NCBI GenBank assembly: GCA_910890315.1
Contig: CAJVGD010000029.1
Coordinates: forward strand, 62,001 to 126,000
Length of the DNA: 64,000 nucleotides
From: Serendipita indica DSM 11827
Taxonomy: Eukaryota; Basidiomycota; Agaricomycetes; Sebacinales; Serendipitaceae
Direction: 5' to 3'
Shown: positions 37,400-48,777 of the stretch, in pieces
Position numbering within the stretch: the stretch's first letter is position 1
Layout of the letters: each line of letters opens with the position of its first letter
Made by a program: the position numbers and the translations under genes
Notes under the pieces: generated by a model
What the model saw: the letters and a program-made list of their open reading frames with translations, nothing else
Databases searched by the model: none
Told to the model about the DNA's origin: nothing

Positions 37400-37547
37400 C
37401 TGTAACTTTAAGAGAATGCTGGTAAAGAGAAATGCTATGTGCTGGGATTTGAGCGCTGTCAGAAGAATGGGCCTCGATGCTGATTTATCGGTGCCGTCTG
37501 GTCGTCGACATGACTGGGCGTCTACAGCCAACTCGAGCGCAACGCCC

Positions 37548-38930
37548 ATGGCGACGCCAGTGTCCTTTCCGGTGAATATTTCCTACGAATTTGTTCAGGA
37601 TTATGGCGAATTTTGACAAATTTTTGTGCGGCAGGAGCGGCTGACGGCACGTACACCTGTGAGCGTCTGGGCACGGATAGTGGGCCTGGCGACGTCGACG
37701 AGGTTTGAGATTGAAGACACGATGATCTCAGTCTTTGACGCGTACGATCCAGTGGACATTCCGTTTGCAGGCGCGCTCGACTGCGACGGTCCAAAGGCGA
37801 GCGTGTTGAATGCACAGACGCGCATCTATCCGACAAAACTCGCGTTGACGAGAGTGAACAAAGTGTTTAGAGAGCTTGCGACGCCATATCTGTACGAGTG
37901 TCTCATCTGCGACCGCCAGACGTGGTGGACCCGCCTCGTCCTCACTTTGCGCGACACGGGCTGGGGAAAGTACACACGCCGCGTTGAGTTTCACTTGGGT
38001 GAACGAGAAGTCGGTGCAGACGTTTTTTTGGTCCTGGCGTGCTTGCTGGCCTGTCCAAATGTCCGCGTCGTCGGAGGCTTCAATCTCGCCCGCCTTATGA
38101 CCGTTTTCCCGCCGACATTTACCTACCATCTCTCGCACCTTCAGACGAGTATTGCAGAGGCACTCGCTATTTGCATCCAATACCCGCAAATCGCAGCTGG
38201 CTTGCGAACCATGGAACTCTATGGAGAAGAAAGACGACCCTCACCCCTTCCGCTGATCGAAAAGTCCACCCAGGCCATTATACATTTCCCCCAACTCGTC
38301 TCGCTCACCATCGAGCTCATGGAGTACCAAAACGCAGACCTGGGGCTCATCCTCTCCTGGCAAATGCCCTTTCTCCAGGCACTCCTCATCAAGTTTGTGC
38401 GGATGCAAGAAGATGACTTTCGACAGCCCATCTTCCATGGTGTCTTTCAGCAGTTTGGACAAACACTGACGCTGCTCAGCATTCAGGTCGAGCACCGGTA
38501 CGACGCTCTCCCGCCTTGGTTCCTCAATACCCTCTTGGACGGCTGTCCGTCACTCGTGGGACTCGTCATCGACGCCTCGCTCATGTCATGGTCCCTTCGA
38601 CCGGGTCAAATTGCGCATCCGACCATCAACCTCATAGGGCTTGCCCATTTCACTATTGCAGGCGCATGCGTCCCCGCCACGACGGGGAAGACGTACGAAT
38701 CGGTGCTCAAGCTTATGAACAGACTCTATTTCCCCAATCTCCTCCACGTCCGCATCCTTGCGCCCGAAGCCGTCCAGACGTTTATGAACGTCGAGCAAAT
38801 GAAGGAGACGAGCAAGGGGATCCTGTGGCTCAAAGCATGGAGAGATCATTTTGCAAAGTTTGGGACTCGACTGGAGAATTGCCTCGGCGTCGACTTCTTC
38901 ACGCCGAGACTGAGGGTATCGTCTACGTGA
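37548..38930 (+). CDS. F-box/LRR-like protein
   Basis: Exon 1 is 37548-37571 (MATPVSFP) and exon 2 37635-38930, about 439 residues. The start is inferred because the long frame has no ATG near its beginning, and the splice gtgaat...gcggcag joins it in frame to a short upstream exon. The N-terminus (PVSVWARIVGLATS) and ALTRVNKVFRELATPYLYE resemble the F-box-like helices of mushroom F-box proteins, followed by irregular leucine-rich segments. Such proteins usually recruit targets to SCF ubiquitin ligases. The target is unknown. Confidence 0.65.
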
Positions 38931-39160
38931 CTATATGGCTGCTCATGGACAGTATGTCTATCCTTGTGGCTTCACTTGCACTCTCTGACATTAGATAGCT
39001 CGTAGTTGCATCACTCTGTGTGTATGCTCAGTGTAAAGTCGTCTGTTCGTTTCCAAGGGGGACTACTCGCCACTAAGCTCTATAAGCGCGTATTCGTATT
39101 GTTCTTTCATGTTTGCCATCAGAGGTGTTTGTCACTTGAACCCAACCACGACCACACCTC

Positions 39161-40630
39161 ATGGGCTGGTTATCTATCTTCTCCAAAAAGGTTCAAACAG
39201 CCTTTGTTACAGCTATATTGAGTGCTGAAACCGTGCAGAAAGAGCCTGAAAACTTTGAAACTGTGCTCGAGGAGCTCCGACTGTCGATCCAGTCGCGTCA
39301 AACGCGTCTCGCAGAGATTCGACTGCGTGAAAGACGCGCATCTCTCTGGGTAACGCTCTATCTCTTCTCCGCCTGGGCCCTCTATGCCGGCGTGTGGTAC
39401 ATTGGTTGGATTGGCCGACTGCTGGGTACAGAAACAAATGGAAATAGAAACTTGTGGAGGAAGAGTATCGCAGGCTCGTTGGTTATCGTTGGACCGCTGC
39501 TGTACGTCTTGTTTATCTGTGACAACATCGCCGACGCACGCTCGCTCATCCTTTTTTGGCCTTTTTTTCTATAGCGCATTGTCGGCGAGGAGAATCGTAC
39601 AGTTGTGGTATACACGCATAGGAAACGCCGAAGGTATCTCTTCTTTCACAAGCCGTGTCATCGACCAGTCGGGCTCATGGCGTGGCAGAGGAAACGCTCA
39701 AGAAACTCTTGCTCGAACAACGCGCAAAAGTCGAAGAACTCAAGAAGAAGACAGACTTTTACTCGACCCAAAAGCTTCTCGAGAGATATGACCGACCGGA
39801 CAACGCACCAATGACGACGCCCGTCAAAAAGGGTCCTATGCCGGCTGGACCACGCGCATCTCTCAATCCTAATGCGTTGGCACCTGTTCAAAACCAAGGA
39901 GCACCACCGCCGCCTGGTATGGGCCTCAGCACGCCCGTTCGTCCTGCTGGTCCACCCGTCAATGGTGCATCTCCGACGCCCATGCATCCAGGATATATGA
40001 GTGCATACTCACGTACGTGCCTCTTTTGATGTGTGCTGTCCCCCACTTATGCGTAGTAGCCGCACAACCCATCCAGCCCACTCCCAGGCGCTGGTTCGAT
40101 CGTCTGGCCGACGTCGTCCTCGGAGAAGAAGACGTAGGAGGTGTGGGTGCGCATAGCAAGTATGCTCTCATTTGCAAACGATGTTTTACGCACAATGGAC
40201 TCGTCAAGGAAGCCGACTATGACACTACCCGTACGTTTGTGTAGATTCACGTGACTTTCTTGACTGATTGTAAATTGTAGAGTTTGTGTGCATGAAGTGC
40301 GGATTCCTCAATCCTGCACCGAAACCAGCTCAGCATCAGGGCGCGAGTCGAGACGCTTCACCCGTCGATCTCTCGCATTCGACGCATATACCCCAGCTCT
40401 CCTCGCCCGTCTCGCCTTCGCCCTCGAACCTTTCTGTCCCACCAAACCAACCGAAAGGCACAAAAGGTGGACCAGCCCCTGTGCCCGTAGCTCCAGCGGG
40501 AGGGGATACGGAAGAAGAGGAGACGCCCTCTAAAAGACCTGGTCAAAAGGTCACCCAGCGCCGGCAGACGAGAAACTCGCGCAAGTCAATCAAGGAAGTC
40601 GAAGGGCACGGGATGGAACTCGATGAATAA
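39161..40630 (+). CDS. LNP1: Lunapark-family ER junction protein
   Basis: Exons are 39161-39501, 39575-39634, 39689-40012, 40057-40230 and 40281-40630. The N-terminus has the family start MGWLSIFSKK, a coiled coil (VLEELRLSIQSRQTRLAEIR) and two membrane segments (LWVTLYLFSAWALYAGVWYI and SIAGSLVIVGPLL), the second split by intron 1. A cytosolic coiled coil, LLLEQRAKVEELKKKTDFYS, is followed by a proline-rich region. The C-terminal zinc ribbon has CKRC and CMKC pairs, joined across the last intron (FVCMKCGFLNP). Lunapark stabilises three-way junctions of the tubular ER. The acidic end is MELDE. Confidence 0.92.
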
Positions 40631-41222
40631 GCTTTTCGATTCGTGTATGACCTTGTTTCATCTATCTGCTATTCTATGTCTATGATATTCAAGGATTCCC
40701 ACGTAAATGTTTATCAAGCCTGTCTTTAACTGGAAGATGCGAGTGAGGGCCCTGAGTACCGCATTTCGATCTGCTCCTGGGATGGATCGAATTCAAATCC
40801 ATCCTTGTTGTCGGCATTGTTCTCGTTTCTATCTCAAAACCTTTTCGTGAACTTCTTATCCCATTTGAGACGTAATAGAAACAAAAGGTATAAAGTCACG
40901 ATAGTCAAGTAATCCACAAAAGTAGCAAATTTTGCCTGGCCTCTCGCACTGCTATCCTCTCTCCCTCGTCATGTTCACAGTCTCGTGTGTTACTCAGAGA
41001 AAAGTACTTGGATGGACATTGAAGGATTGACCAATGCGATGTGGGATGCGTAGGTTCATATCCTCAGAGGGAGACCTATTGAATGTGAAGTTCCCAAGGA
41101 ATGTCAGGAATTTCATAATCGGCCTAGAAGTCAAAACCATCGATGGTGACTATCGAGCCAATCCTCGCAGGTGCTGGAACGGCCCTGACAGAGTTGTTAT
41201 GAAGAAAAGGCGAGTGTGCCAG
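40631..41222. other. Intergenic, no gene seen
   Basis: 3' flank of the Lunapark gene; no supported frame. Confidence 0.5.
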
Positions 41223-41396
41223 TGTAACGTTTAGCCGTGGGAAAATAGCCGGATTCGCACCGCCTTAGCTTTAGAGCACTAGGCTAGAGTCTCCCTCTTT
41301 TCTCTCTAATGCGTTACACTCCTATATACCCCCGTTACTCGGGTGATCCAACCTGGTCGGCTGGGTCCGGACCTGTAAGGTGAACCAATCCTTACA
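41223..41396 (+). repeat. Short interspersed repeat, copy 2
   Basis: 174 bp, the sister of 22798-22983. It starts tgtaacgtttagccgtggga and ends accaatccttaca. On the reverse strand it carries ggtgcgaatcc (10 of 11 bases of a tRNA box B) about 30 nt after tagcctagtg (box A-like). No exact target duplication is visible. Confidence 0.7.
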
Positions 41397-42058
41397 GCGA
41401 GCATCTTAGGCCGTGTAATAATTGGGCATCAAAGCGGGTTGCCAGCGTGATTGCGCCGAATGAATGTGTTTGGCTGGTGGGTACGCGTGGAAATCGCGCA
41501 AAGGTGTGAATATCCAGACCAATTGAGCTTCCGAGCACGATTTCCATACAAAGTCCCTCAAAGTCGTGGCGGATGGGGCGTAATCGAATGGCATCGAGGA
41601 CGATATGGCAGATGGGCTTGTGTTTGACCTTTCGAATGCAACCGGTAATTATCAGGGTTGGTTGGCCCAGGCGTTGACACACATCTATGCTGATACATAG
41701 CCAAGTTGCCAAGTTACTTTACATGACGGTTCACGGGTGAAACGTAAGGTTGTGCAGAGAAAATGGATGATGCCGTAGACGAATAGGGGTTACAGACAGG
41801 GGCTGTGAGGATACGCCAACGGCACGCGCGCCCGATGTCGGTCAGTCGAGAATAAGACAGAGACGTCAGAAAATGCAATGCCGACTTCGGGGGAGACGTG
41901 TAGGCAGTAAGCGCCACTTCGGCTAGGACAAACCGAACCTTCTCAGAATATGAATCCAAGATATAGAGGTCGAAGGCATAGACATAGTACAGCTATCTAG
42001 ACCGTATTCGGACTAGTCGGAGCATCCATTAGCACTTGGTACGAATGTAATAGGCGCC
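41397..42058. other. Intergenic with a possible gene fragment
   Basis: On the minus strand, 41594-41406 is open (MPFDYAPSATTLRDFVWKSC at its start, ending MPNYYTA) and could be the end of an unrecognised protein. From about 41810 the sequence is a promoter-upstream module (gatgtcggtcagtcgagaa...gccgacttcggg...gtaggcagtaagcgcc) also found near 43540, 45360 and 50830. Confidence 0.4.
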
Positions 42059-42140
42059 CCCTGTGTTTTGGGGAGGAACAAACGACACTATACTATATAT
42101 GACGATGAAAGTCAGAGGCGCTCTGAATACGGCTTGCTCC

Positions 42141-42189
42141 TATAAAGAGCACCTCTTCGTCAACCACCCACTCCCCAGACTGGTTCTCA
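42141..42189 (+). promoter_or_regulatory. HHS-type core promoter (copy G)
   Basis: TATA box tataaag at 42141-42147 and cccagactggttctca ending at 42189, one base off the family motif. Confidence 0.7.
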
Positions 42190-42258
42190 ACTTTCACTTT
42201 CATCCCTCACTTTTCTTCTCTTGTTTTGTTTTTCTCTTCTCCTCACAACTTATTCAGC

Positions 42259-42737
42259 ATGTACGTCAGTGTCTTTGCTGTACTTTTTGCCTCGGCTGCT
42301 CTCATGGTATCCGCCGCTCCGCTGCCCAAGTACGTTCAGACGAGAGTAGAGTGGTCATGTACTCACATAAACCCGCTTCATTCAGCCTCATTGGCAATGA
42401 CTCGGACCACCATGCGGCTATGTAATATCACAACCGGTGGGCAGCTCACCATGACCGACAAGCACAAATACACAAAGCCCAAGTAAGGGCACACGCCGCT
42501 AACCTGCGCAAGGCACGACTCAGGTCCGTCTGTTAATTTATCCAAGAAATGTGCTAAAGCACCATGCGTTGACGATGGGATAGGGGTGACATAACCGCCA
42601 TTCGGAGACACAGGGCTCTACTCAAATACCATAAGGCAAAACAAACGCAACATGAGCACCAACCCGCAGTACGTGATGGGCAGACATTCTACCATAGTCA
42701 GTTACTCGGTGAGCGGAGCATAGACCAGTTGGACTAG
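42259..42737 (+). pseudogene. HHS secreted protein G, one in-frame stop
   Basis: The signal exon is 42259-42329 (MYVSVFAVLFASAALMVSA, then APLPK), with changed second to fourth residues relative to MRVGFF. Exon 2 follows intron gtacgttcagacg...ttcag and reads NLIGNDSDHHAAM, a TAA stop (about 42422), then YHNRWAAHH. Exon 3 is open and ends ERSIDQLD at 42737. Exon order, phases and intron 2 consensus are normal. A single nonsense change in exon 2 makes a full-length product unlikely. Confidence 0.75.
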
Positions 42738-42889
42738 AGGGTTCGATTTCCTTAATTTTAAGAATACAGCTGGACTTTTCCATGAAAATATTTCTGAGGC
42801 GATGTGAATGCTGCCACGTAGGCCGTGTTCGGCGCAGATTGGAAACGACCTCGGGGGGGGGAAACAGAAAGTTAATAGTAGTTCATCAT

Positions 42890-43165
42890 ATGATTGACTA
42901 CAAAGATATTGTGATGGTGTCAACTGCGACTCTAATCACGCTCCTTCGATGCCTCATCCTTATTGCGTAGGTCAATCATTGGGATAAATTTCTTGTCCGT
43001 TCCCGCCCTCACCCTAGGCTTACGCTTATTTAGAGGGGCCGATAGGCGAGGCAGGCGGTGAATGCGAGTGCTTGGGTGCGATGGCGCCCCTACAACTCCT
43101 ACCCCCCTATCGAGCATTGCCTAGGGCGCAGTGGGTTGGTAGGTGATCTCCACTGTTGGTGCTTC
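42890..43165 (-). mobile_element. Partial DIRS-type element end
   Basis: Diverged match to the right-end region of the 5663-12058 element (cttgtccgt, ccctaggcttac, aggcgaggcagg, cctagggcgcagtggg). It is truncated before the hairpin end and runs into a GH12 3' relic at about 43200. An old fragment. Confidence 0.6.
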
Positions 43166-43199
43166 GACGCCCAATTTCTCGAAGAGTGAGCGATCTCTT

Positions 43200-43280
43200 A
43201 CAAATCTTCTCCATAGTATCATTCCTCGTTTAGCACGGTATTCGTAATGCTTGCCAAACTAAGAGTATCGTCTACGTACC
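43200..43280 (+). pseudogene. GH12 3' end relic
   Basis: tagcacggtattcgtaatg followed by cttgccaaactaag corresponds to the last GH12 exon, which encodes WYSQCLPN. Only this final piece and its 3' flank remain. Confidence 0.6.
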
Positions 43281-44040
43281 GTCGTGAAGCTCAATTCTTT
43301 GCTTCCCTTCACAAAAGGCTATTACATGATATTTAGACCGTTGGACGGCGTTTATGATCTGGTCATACACAGTTGCACCGAGGACTGGCTGAAGTCTCTC
43401 TATTGAGGTATCGCTGTGGACCCGTTGGATAAGGTAAGACAGAATTGTCAGTCGTGCAAACGTATGTTGTAGCGAGAAAACGCATGCTATCGTCAACCAA
43501 TGCGAATTGTAGAAAGAGTTATGAGGATAACCCCATGGTACGCTACCCGATGTCGGTTGGTCGAGAATGATGCGGAGCCGTTGGAAATGATGGGAATATC
43601 CAATACCGACCTCGGGTTTGAAATATATTCACTACCGATCTCGGGTGTGACATATAGAAAAAGTAGGTGCAAATGCCGCCAGGCAGTCGCTACTCCGATA
43701 GCGGGGCTTCAACCATGAACCGTCGAATTCCACGCCCAACCTCAGTGCAGAGACGTTTGGAAGGGTGGCTATCAATACCGACTTCCCGGGTGTCACATAG
43801 ACATAAGCGCCGACCTATTCCGATGCCGGGGTTGCACCGGCTCAGTACGACGTACCTTTCAGAATATGCATTCAAGGTATAGAGAAGGACAGCATAGACA
43901 GATCCAACTAACTAGACCGCATCCAGGCTAGCCAGGCGATTAGCGCCTCTTATGAAAGTAATAAGCGCGTCCGGTGCTGCGAGAATAGGAATGACACAAT
44001 AAGATGTATCCCAACTGTGAGTCCGAGGCGGCGTCAACGC
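43281..44040. other. Intergenic, repeated promoter-upstream sequence
   Basis: A 74-codon minus-strand frame at 43496-43272 has no recognised content. From about 43540 to 43900 the sequence contains two or three diverged copies of the promoter-upstream module (ccgatgtcggttggtcgagaat; ataccgacctcgggt). Confidence 0.4.
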
Positions 44041-44051
44041 GGATCGTTCTC

Positions 44052-44100
44052 TATAAATACCACTAACTCGTCGACCACCCACTCCTCAGACTGGTTCTCA
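44052..44100 (+). promoter_or_regulatory. HHS-type core promoter (copy H)
   Basis: TATA box tataaat at 44052-44058 and tcagactggttctca at 44086-44100. A second, partial match (cagaccg/ccgattctgaccgttcac) follows in the leader at about 44132. Confidence 0.72.
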
Positions 44101-44211
44101 CCTTCACTTTCATACTTCATTAACTTTTCAAACCGATTCTGACCGTTCACTTTCATCCCTCGGGATCTTTCTTCTATTCTTCTTTCTCTTCTTTTTTGCA
44201 AGTTTTTCACT

Positions 44212-44731
44212 ATGCGCGTCGGTTTCTATGCCCTACTTTTTGCCTCGGCTGCACTCTTGGCGTCCACTGCTCCGCTTCCGAAGTATGTCCAGACGCGGGA
44301 AAAGTGATTAGGTACTCATCCAGATCTAACTTATGCTTAGCCCCCCGATGACCCCAGCGCAACACTATGCACAGGCAATACACCACGAGGGCCTGGCACG
44401 ACACCATACGACGGTAGCAGAGGACCACCGACAAACTGCCAACCTTCACGACAACAGAATCAAGGCCGCAAAGGCTAGGTTCGTTCTCTATCTCAGCCAT
44501 AAAACTAGCTAAAGAACGGTGTGCTGACGATAAGATAGGTATAACGCGGGCTTAGACCCAAATGGACTAACGAGTGCTCAGAATCACCAGATCGAGCGTG
44601 ATCATCATCTGAGTCTGGCGGCTCAAGCTGAACGCCACGCTGCTACGCACAACAGAGAGGCAGCCTACCATAGACTGCACACTCAAACACCCGCCCCTGG
44701 CACCAAGCGGAGCATAGAGGAGCTGGATTAG
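44212..44731 (+). CDS. HHS secreted histidine-rich protein H
   Basis: Exons are 44212-44282, 44341-44478 and 44539-44731, giving 133 residues. The signal peptide is MRVGFYALLFASAALLAST, then APLPK. Exon 2 has histidines at 9, 16, 23, 30 and 37 after the splice. Exon 3 starts with about 14 extra residues, then has histidines at 17, 24, 38 and 45. The tail is TKRSIEELD. Its 3' part (end of exon 2 to beyond the stop) is duplicated at 49961-50345. Confidence 0.87.
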
Positions 44732-45129
44732 AGGACTCATTTACTTTATTTCCAGGAATATAGCCGATTTCACGCATTAAAATACCCCCGAAGCGATTGA
44801 AACACTGATTGTTGGGGCTGCCTGGACTGTGATCAACACTGATCGTAAATGACCTTGGAAGAACAGAAAGCCTTTTGTAGGGAGTGGTGCAGTATATAAC
44901 CACCAATTAACAAGGCCGCGCTTACAAGCGCACTGAACGTGCGATTCTGCGCAAGCATTTAGTGTATTCATTAGAATAAACGAAAGGTATAGAATGATCG
45001 AAAGGATGGTTTACAAGCGGAGTTGAAAAGCGTAGGGGTCTGGAATAGGGCGACTGTAGGTTGAGGAAGTCGAAATGCATCATATTCGCAGCTGAGATTT
45101 CAAGGTACTTATGTTTACTGTCACTTTCA

Positions 45130-45245
45130 CTGCAGCGGAAATACATATTGGCAGAGAAACCCGACAAAATGCGCAAACAATCGCAGAAGCAGCTTAACCA
45201 TGCCCCTCCCGTCCCTGTCGTCAATCTCTGACAGTTTTCACGACT
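45130..45245 (+). pseudogene. GH12 promoter relic
   Basis: cggaaatacatattggcag, acaaaatgcgcaaa and ctctgacagttttcacg align with the upstream region of the intact GH12 gene at 19378-19495. No coding sequence follows. Confidence 0.5.
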
Positions 45246-45339
45246 TCTTGGTAATGTGAAGTCAACTGCTGATCTCGTCAGAGTTCTTTCACTCCTCCCT
45301 CTCGAGAGTCTGAGGTGCCAGGAGAAAGCTGATTTGGAG

Positions 45340-45846
45340 AGGACGATAGATGGCGATGGGTCAAGAATGAAGCGGGGACGCTGTGAGTGACGAGAATGTT
45401 CAATGCCGACTACAGGTATGACATCTAGGCAGTAAACGCTAATTTGGTTCGATAGGTCCTATTTCAATGCCACGGGCGCACCGGTCCAACGCCTTAAGGC
45501 TTTCCAGAGTGTGAATTCAGGGCACAGATATATATGATATAGACAGGTACAGCCGCCTGGACAACCATTCGGAGTAGTCGGATGACTAGCGCTTGTTACA
45601 CAAGTGATAGGGACGTCTAGCGGTGTAGGGAGGACCAAATGACACTATAGAATATTAGGTGATGTAATTCTGGGCAGTTTCAACAGGGCTAGCTCCTATA
45701 AAAACGGCTACTCCACGACCACCCAGTCCTCAGATTGGCTCTCAGCTTCGATTTTATATCTCAATCACTTACTTTTCAGACCGGTTCTGACCCTTCACTT
45801 TCATCCCCCGATATCTTTCTTCTACTCTTCTTTCTCTTCTTTTGCA
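45340..45846 (+). promoter_or_regulatory. Orphan HHS-type promoter (copy K), no gene
   Basis: Nearly identical to the promoter region of copy L (about 50820-51326). It includes TATA tataaaa at 45697-45703, tcagattggctctca at 45730-45744 and the full pyrimidine leader up to tttgcag. The ATG and signal exon are absent: sequence switches at about 45847 to the 3' flank seen after copies G and I. It is therefore a complete promoter fused to non-coding DNA. Confidence 0.75.
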
Positions 45847-45919
45847 GATTGCAAACGACCTCGGAGAAACAGAAAGTAAATAGTAGTTCATCATATAATT
45901 GACTACAAAGATATTGTGA

Positions 45920-46372
45920 TGGTGTCAACTGCGACTCTAATCGCGCTCCTTCGGTGTCTTGTCCTTATCATGTAGGTCAATCATTGGGATGCTTTCTTGT
46001 CCGTTCGTGCCCTCATCCTAGGCTTACTCTGATTTGAGGGCCGATAGGCGAGGCAGGTGATGAGTGGGAGTACTTGGGCACGATGGCAGGCCACGACTCC
46101 TACCCCCCTCCCGAGCATTGCCTAGGGCGCAGTGGGTGGCTAGGTGATCTCCGCGGTCTCTTCTTGGACGCGCTGGTTCCGCTAGCGCGCAATGTTCGTG
46201 CGTCGTCACCGTGGCGGATAAAGCCTTTCGGTTGGCTTACCACCTGCTCTTTTACTCGTCTCCTGTCCGTAGGCCCGCTGGCTCAATAAAATGTTATGGT
46301 GTTCATCACGCATAACGCTATCTGTCCTTCGTCTGCCTCTCGCAGCACGGAGAGACCTTTGGTCTCGAACCA
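45920..46372 (-). mobile_element. Short DIRS-type derivative 2
   Basis: On the minus strand it starts tggttcgagacc and carries the gagacc/ggtctc hairpin; the inner and right portions match 28595-29036 at lower identity. Coding parts are absent. It is older than the 28.6 kb copy. The left boundary in the plus orientation is uncertain. After 46372 the host sequence tgattgataag matches the GH12 3' flank at 21056. Confidence 0.65.
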
Positions 46373-46858
46373 TGATTGATAAGTTATTTCATCACTGGTC
46401 TGGTTCGGTGACAATCCTCTGAACGGAATATCCTACATGGCGAAGACATACTATAGCAAAGAGGAACTGTCGTGTAGTAATCAGATGGGAATTGAGGATT
46501 GTTCCCACGGTATGCGCGCGCAACGCCACGGCACCATGACGGAGTTAGGTTGGAAATGAAGCAGTGAAAGTGTTACTATTCGTTTCTACTTTCGGGTTTA
46601 ACATTTTGACAGTGAGCGCTCATTCGGTCCGCCAGATCTGTTCCGACGCGCGCGCTGCACTGGTCCAGGAGTATAAACTTTCTCAAAGTATCGATTAAAG
46701 ATATACACGCAAACGGTATAGCCTGCTACAGCTGCGTGCACTGCACCCAGGCTAGCCGAAAGACGAACGCTGATCACCAAAGTGATGCGCGCGGCTTGTG
46801 CTTTCATGGACCTTGTCGGGTGATGTGAGTCTGAGGCTGTATGGATGCAGCCCTTTCC

Positions 46859-46907
46859 TATAAAGAGCACCTCCTCGTCAATCATCCTGCTCTCAGACTG
46901 GTTCTTG
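46859..46907 (+). promoter_or_regulatory. HHS-type core promoter (copy I)
   Basis: TATA box tataaag at 46859-46865 and tcagactggttcttg at 46893-46907. The leader is longer than usual because it contains a second half-copy (ccacccattccttagactgg) at about 46929. Confidence 0.7.
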
Positions 46908-47025
46908 CCTTTCACTTTCATCCTTGACCACCCATTCCTTAGACTGGCCTGGAGCCTTTACTTTCATCCCTCATCTTTTCTTTTCCTATTCGGATTTTTC
47001 ACTTCTCTCAGCTTGTTCAGCCAGC

Positions 47026-47505
47026 ATGCGCGTCGGTTTCTTTGCTGTACTTTTCGCCGCGCCCGCTTTCTTGGTGTCCGCTGCTCCGCTCCCTGAGTAA
47101 GTTCGGACACGAAGAATATGATTAGGTGCTCATCCAAATACAACTTTCATCCAGCTCTACGATGATCGAGGATCTCCGTAAGGTGGCGGCATACCATCAA
47201 AAACTAGCAAACGAACATAGGTCCCATGCGGGACACCTCCAAAAATTAGCAGGACCAAATGCCTCTCAGGCGAAAGAGGAAAAGAAAAAAGTTCGTCTTC
47301 TAATTGATCCATGGAAATATGCCAAAGAATCACGTTCTGACGTTAAGGTAGGACAAACCTCAGACTCGCTAAGGCGTACCATGATGAGCACATTCACCCG
47401 AAATCCCTAGTAAAACACCACAAAGATAAAATGGTTGCACACTACAGGGAGGCGGTTTTCCATAAACTGCAAAGTGGCAAGCGGAGCATAGACCAGTCGG
47501 ACTAG
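47026..47505 (+). pseudogene. HHS secreted protein I, splice donor damaged
   Basis: The signal exon is 47026-47096 (MRVGFFAVLFAAPAFLVSA, then APLPE). Exon 2 from 47156 is open but has fewer histidines and a lysine-rich end (KEEKKK). The expected intron 2 donor (ag|gttcg in copy H) has lost a base here, and any available donor leaves exon 3 out of phase. Exon 3 itself is open and ends GKRSIDQSD at 47505. Probably non-functional, unless an unusual splice is used. Confidence 0.6.
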
Positions 47506-47659
47506 AGAACTCATTTCCTTAGTTTTAAGAATACAGCTGGATCTTCCATAAAAATATTCCTGAAGTAATGTGAATGCTGCCATGTAGACCGTATTCGGCG
47601 CAGATTGCAAACGACCTCGGGGGAAACAGCAAGTAAATAGTAGTTCATCATATAACTGA

Positions 47660-48130
47660 CTACAAAGATATTGTGATGGTGTCAACTGCGACTCTAATCG
47701 CGCTCCTTCGGTGTCTCATCCTTATTGCGTAGGTCAATCATTAGGATAAATTTTTTTTCCATTCACACCCGCACCCTAGGCTTACGCTTATTTAGAGGGC
47801 CGATAGGCGAGGCAGGTGATGGGTGCGAGTGCTTGGGTGCGATGGCGCCCCTACAACTCCTACCCCCCTATCGAGCATTACCTAGGGCGTAGTGGGTTGG
47901 TAGGTGATCTCCACAGTCTCCTCTTTGACGCGCTGGCTCCGCTAGCGCGCAACGTTCGTGCGTTGTCGCTGTGGGGGACAAGCCTTTCGTTTGGCTTGCC
48001 ACCTGCTCTTCACTCGTCTCCTGTACTTAGGCCCGCTGGCTCAATAAATAGTCATATCTTCTATCGTACGCAACGCTATCTGCCCTTCGCCCGCCGCTCG
48101 CAGCACGGAGAGACCTTTGGTCTCGAACCA
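47660..48130 (-). mobile_element. Short DIRS-type derivative 3
   Basis: Close relative of 45920-46372, with the same ends and the same flank (tgattgataagatattac after 48130). The two copies with their flanks form a ~1.1 kb direct duplication that also includes the promoters of copies I and J. Confidence 0.65.
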
Positions 48131-48610
48131 TGATTGATAAGATATTACATCACTGGTTTGGTGACAATCCTCTGAACATAATATCCTACATGGCAAAGTG
48201 TCGTTTAGTAAGCAGGTGGAAATTTGGGATAACAGCTTTGAGGATTATTCCCACAGTATGCGCGCGCAACGCCGCGGGACCATGACGGAGTTAGGTTGGA
48301 TATGAAGCATTGAAGGTATGACTATTCATTCTACTTTCGGGTTTAATATTTTGACAGTGAGCGCTCATTCGGTCCGCCAGATCTGTTCCGACGCGCGCGC
48401 TGCACTAGTCCAGGAGTATAAACTTTCTCAAAGCATCGGTTAAAGATATACACGCAAACGATGTAGCCTGCTACAGCTGCGTGGACTGCACCCAGGCTAG
48501 CCGATAGGCGAGCGCTGATCACCAAAGTCATGCGCGCGTCTCGTGCTTTTATGGAGGAAAGACTTTATCAGGTGATGCGAATTTGAGGCTGTATGGGTGC
48601 AGTCTTTTCC

Positions 48611-48659
48611 TATAAAGAGCACCCCCTCGTCAACCATTCTCCCCTCAGACTGGTTCTCG
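48611..48659 (+). promoter_or_regulatory. HHS-type core promoter (copy J)
   Basis: TATA box tataaag at 48611-48617 and tcagactggttctcg at 48645-48659; the leader carries the same internal half-duplication as copy I. Confidence 0.7.
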
Positions 48660-48777
48660 TCTTTCACTTTCATCCTTGACCACCCATTCCTTAAACTAGC
48701 CTGGAGCCTTTACTTTCATCCCTCATCTTTTCTTTTCCTATTCTTCTTTGTCTCTTCTCCCAACTTGCCCAGCCAAC

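Noticed and set aside
44922-45224. 100-codon minus-strand frame
   Set aside because: No recognisable content, and it overlaps the GH12 promoter relic.
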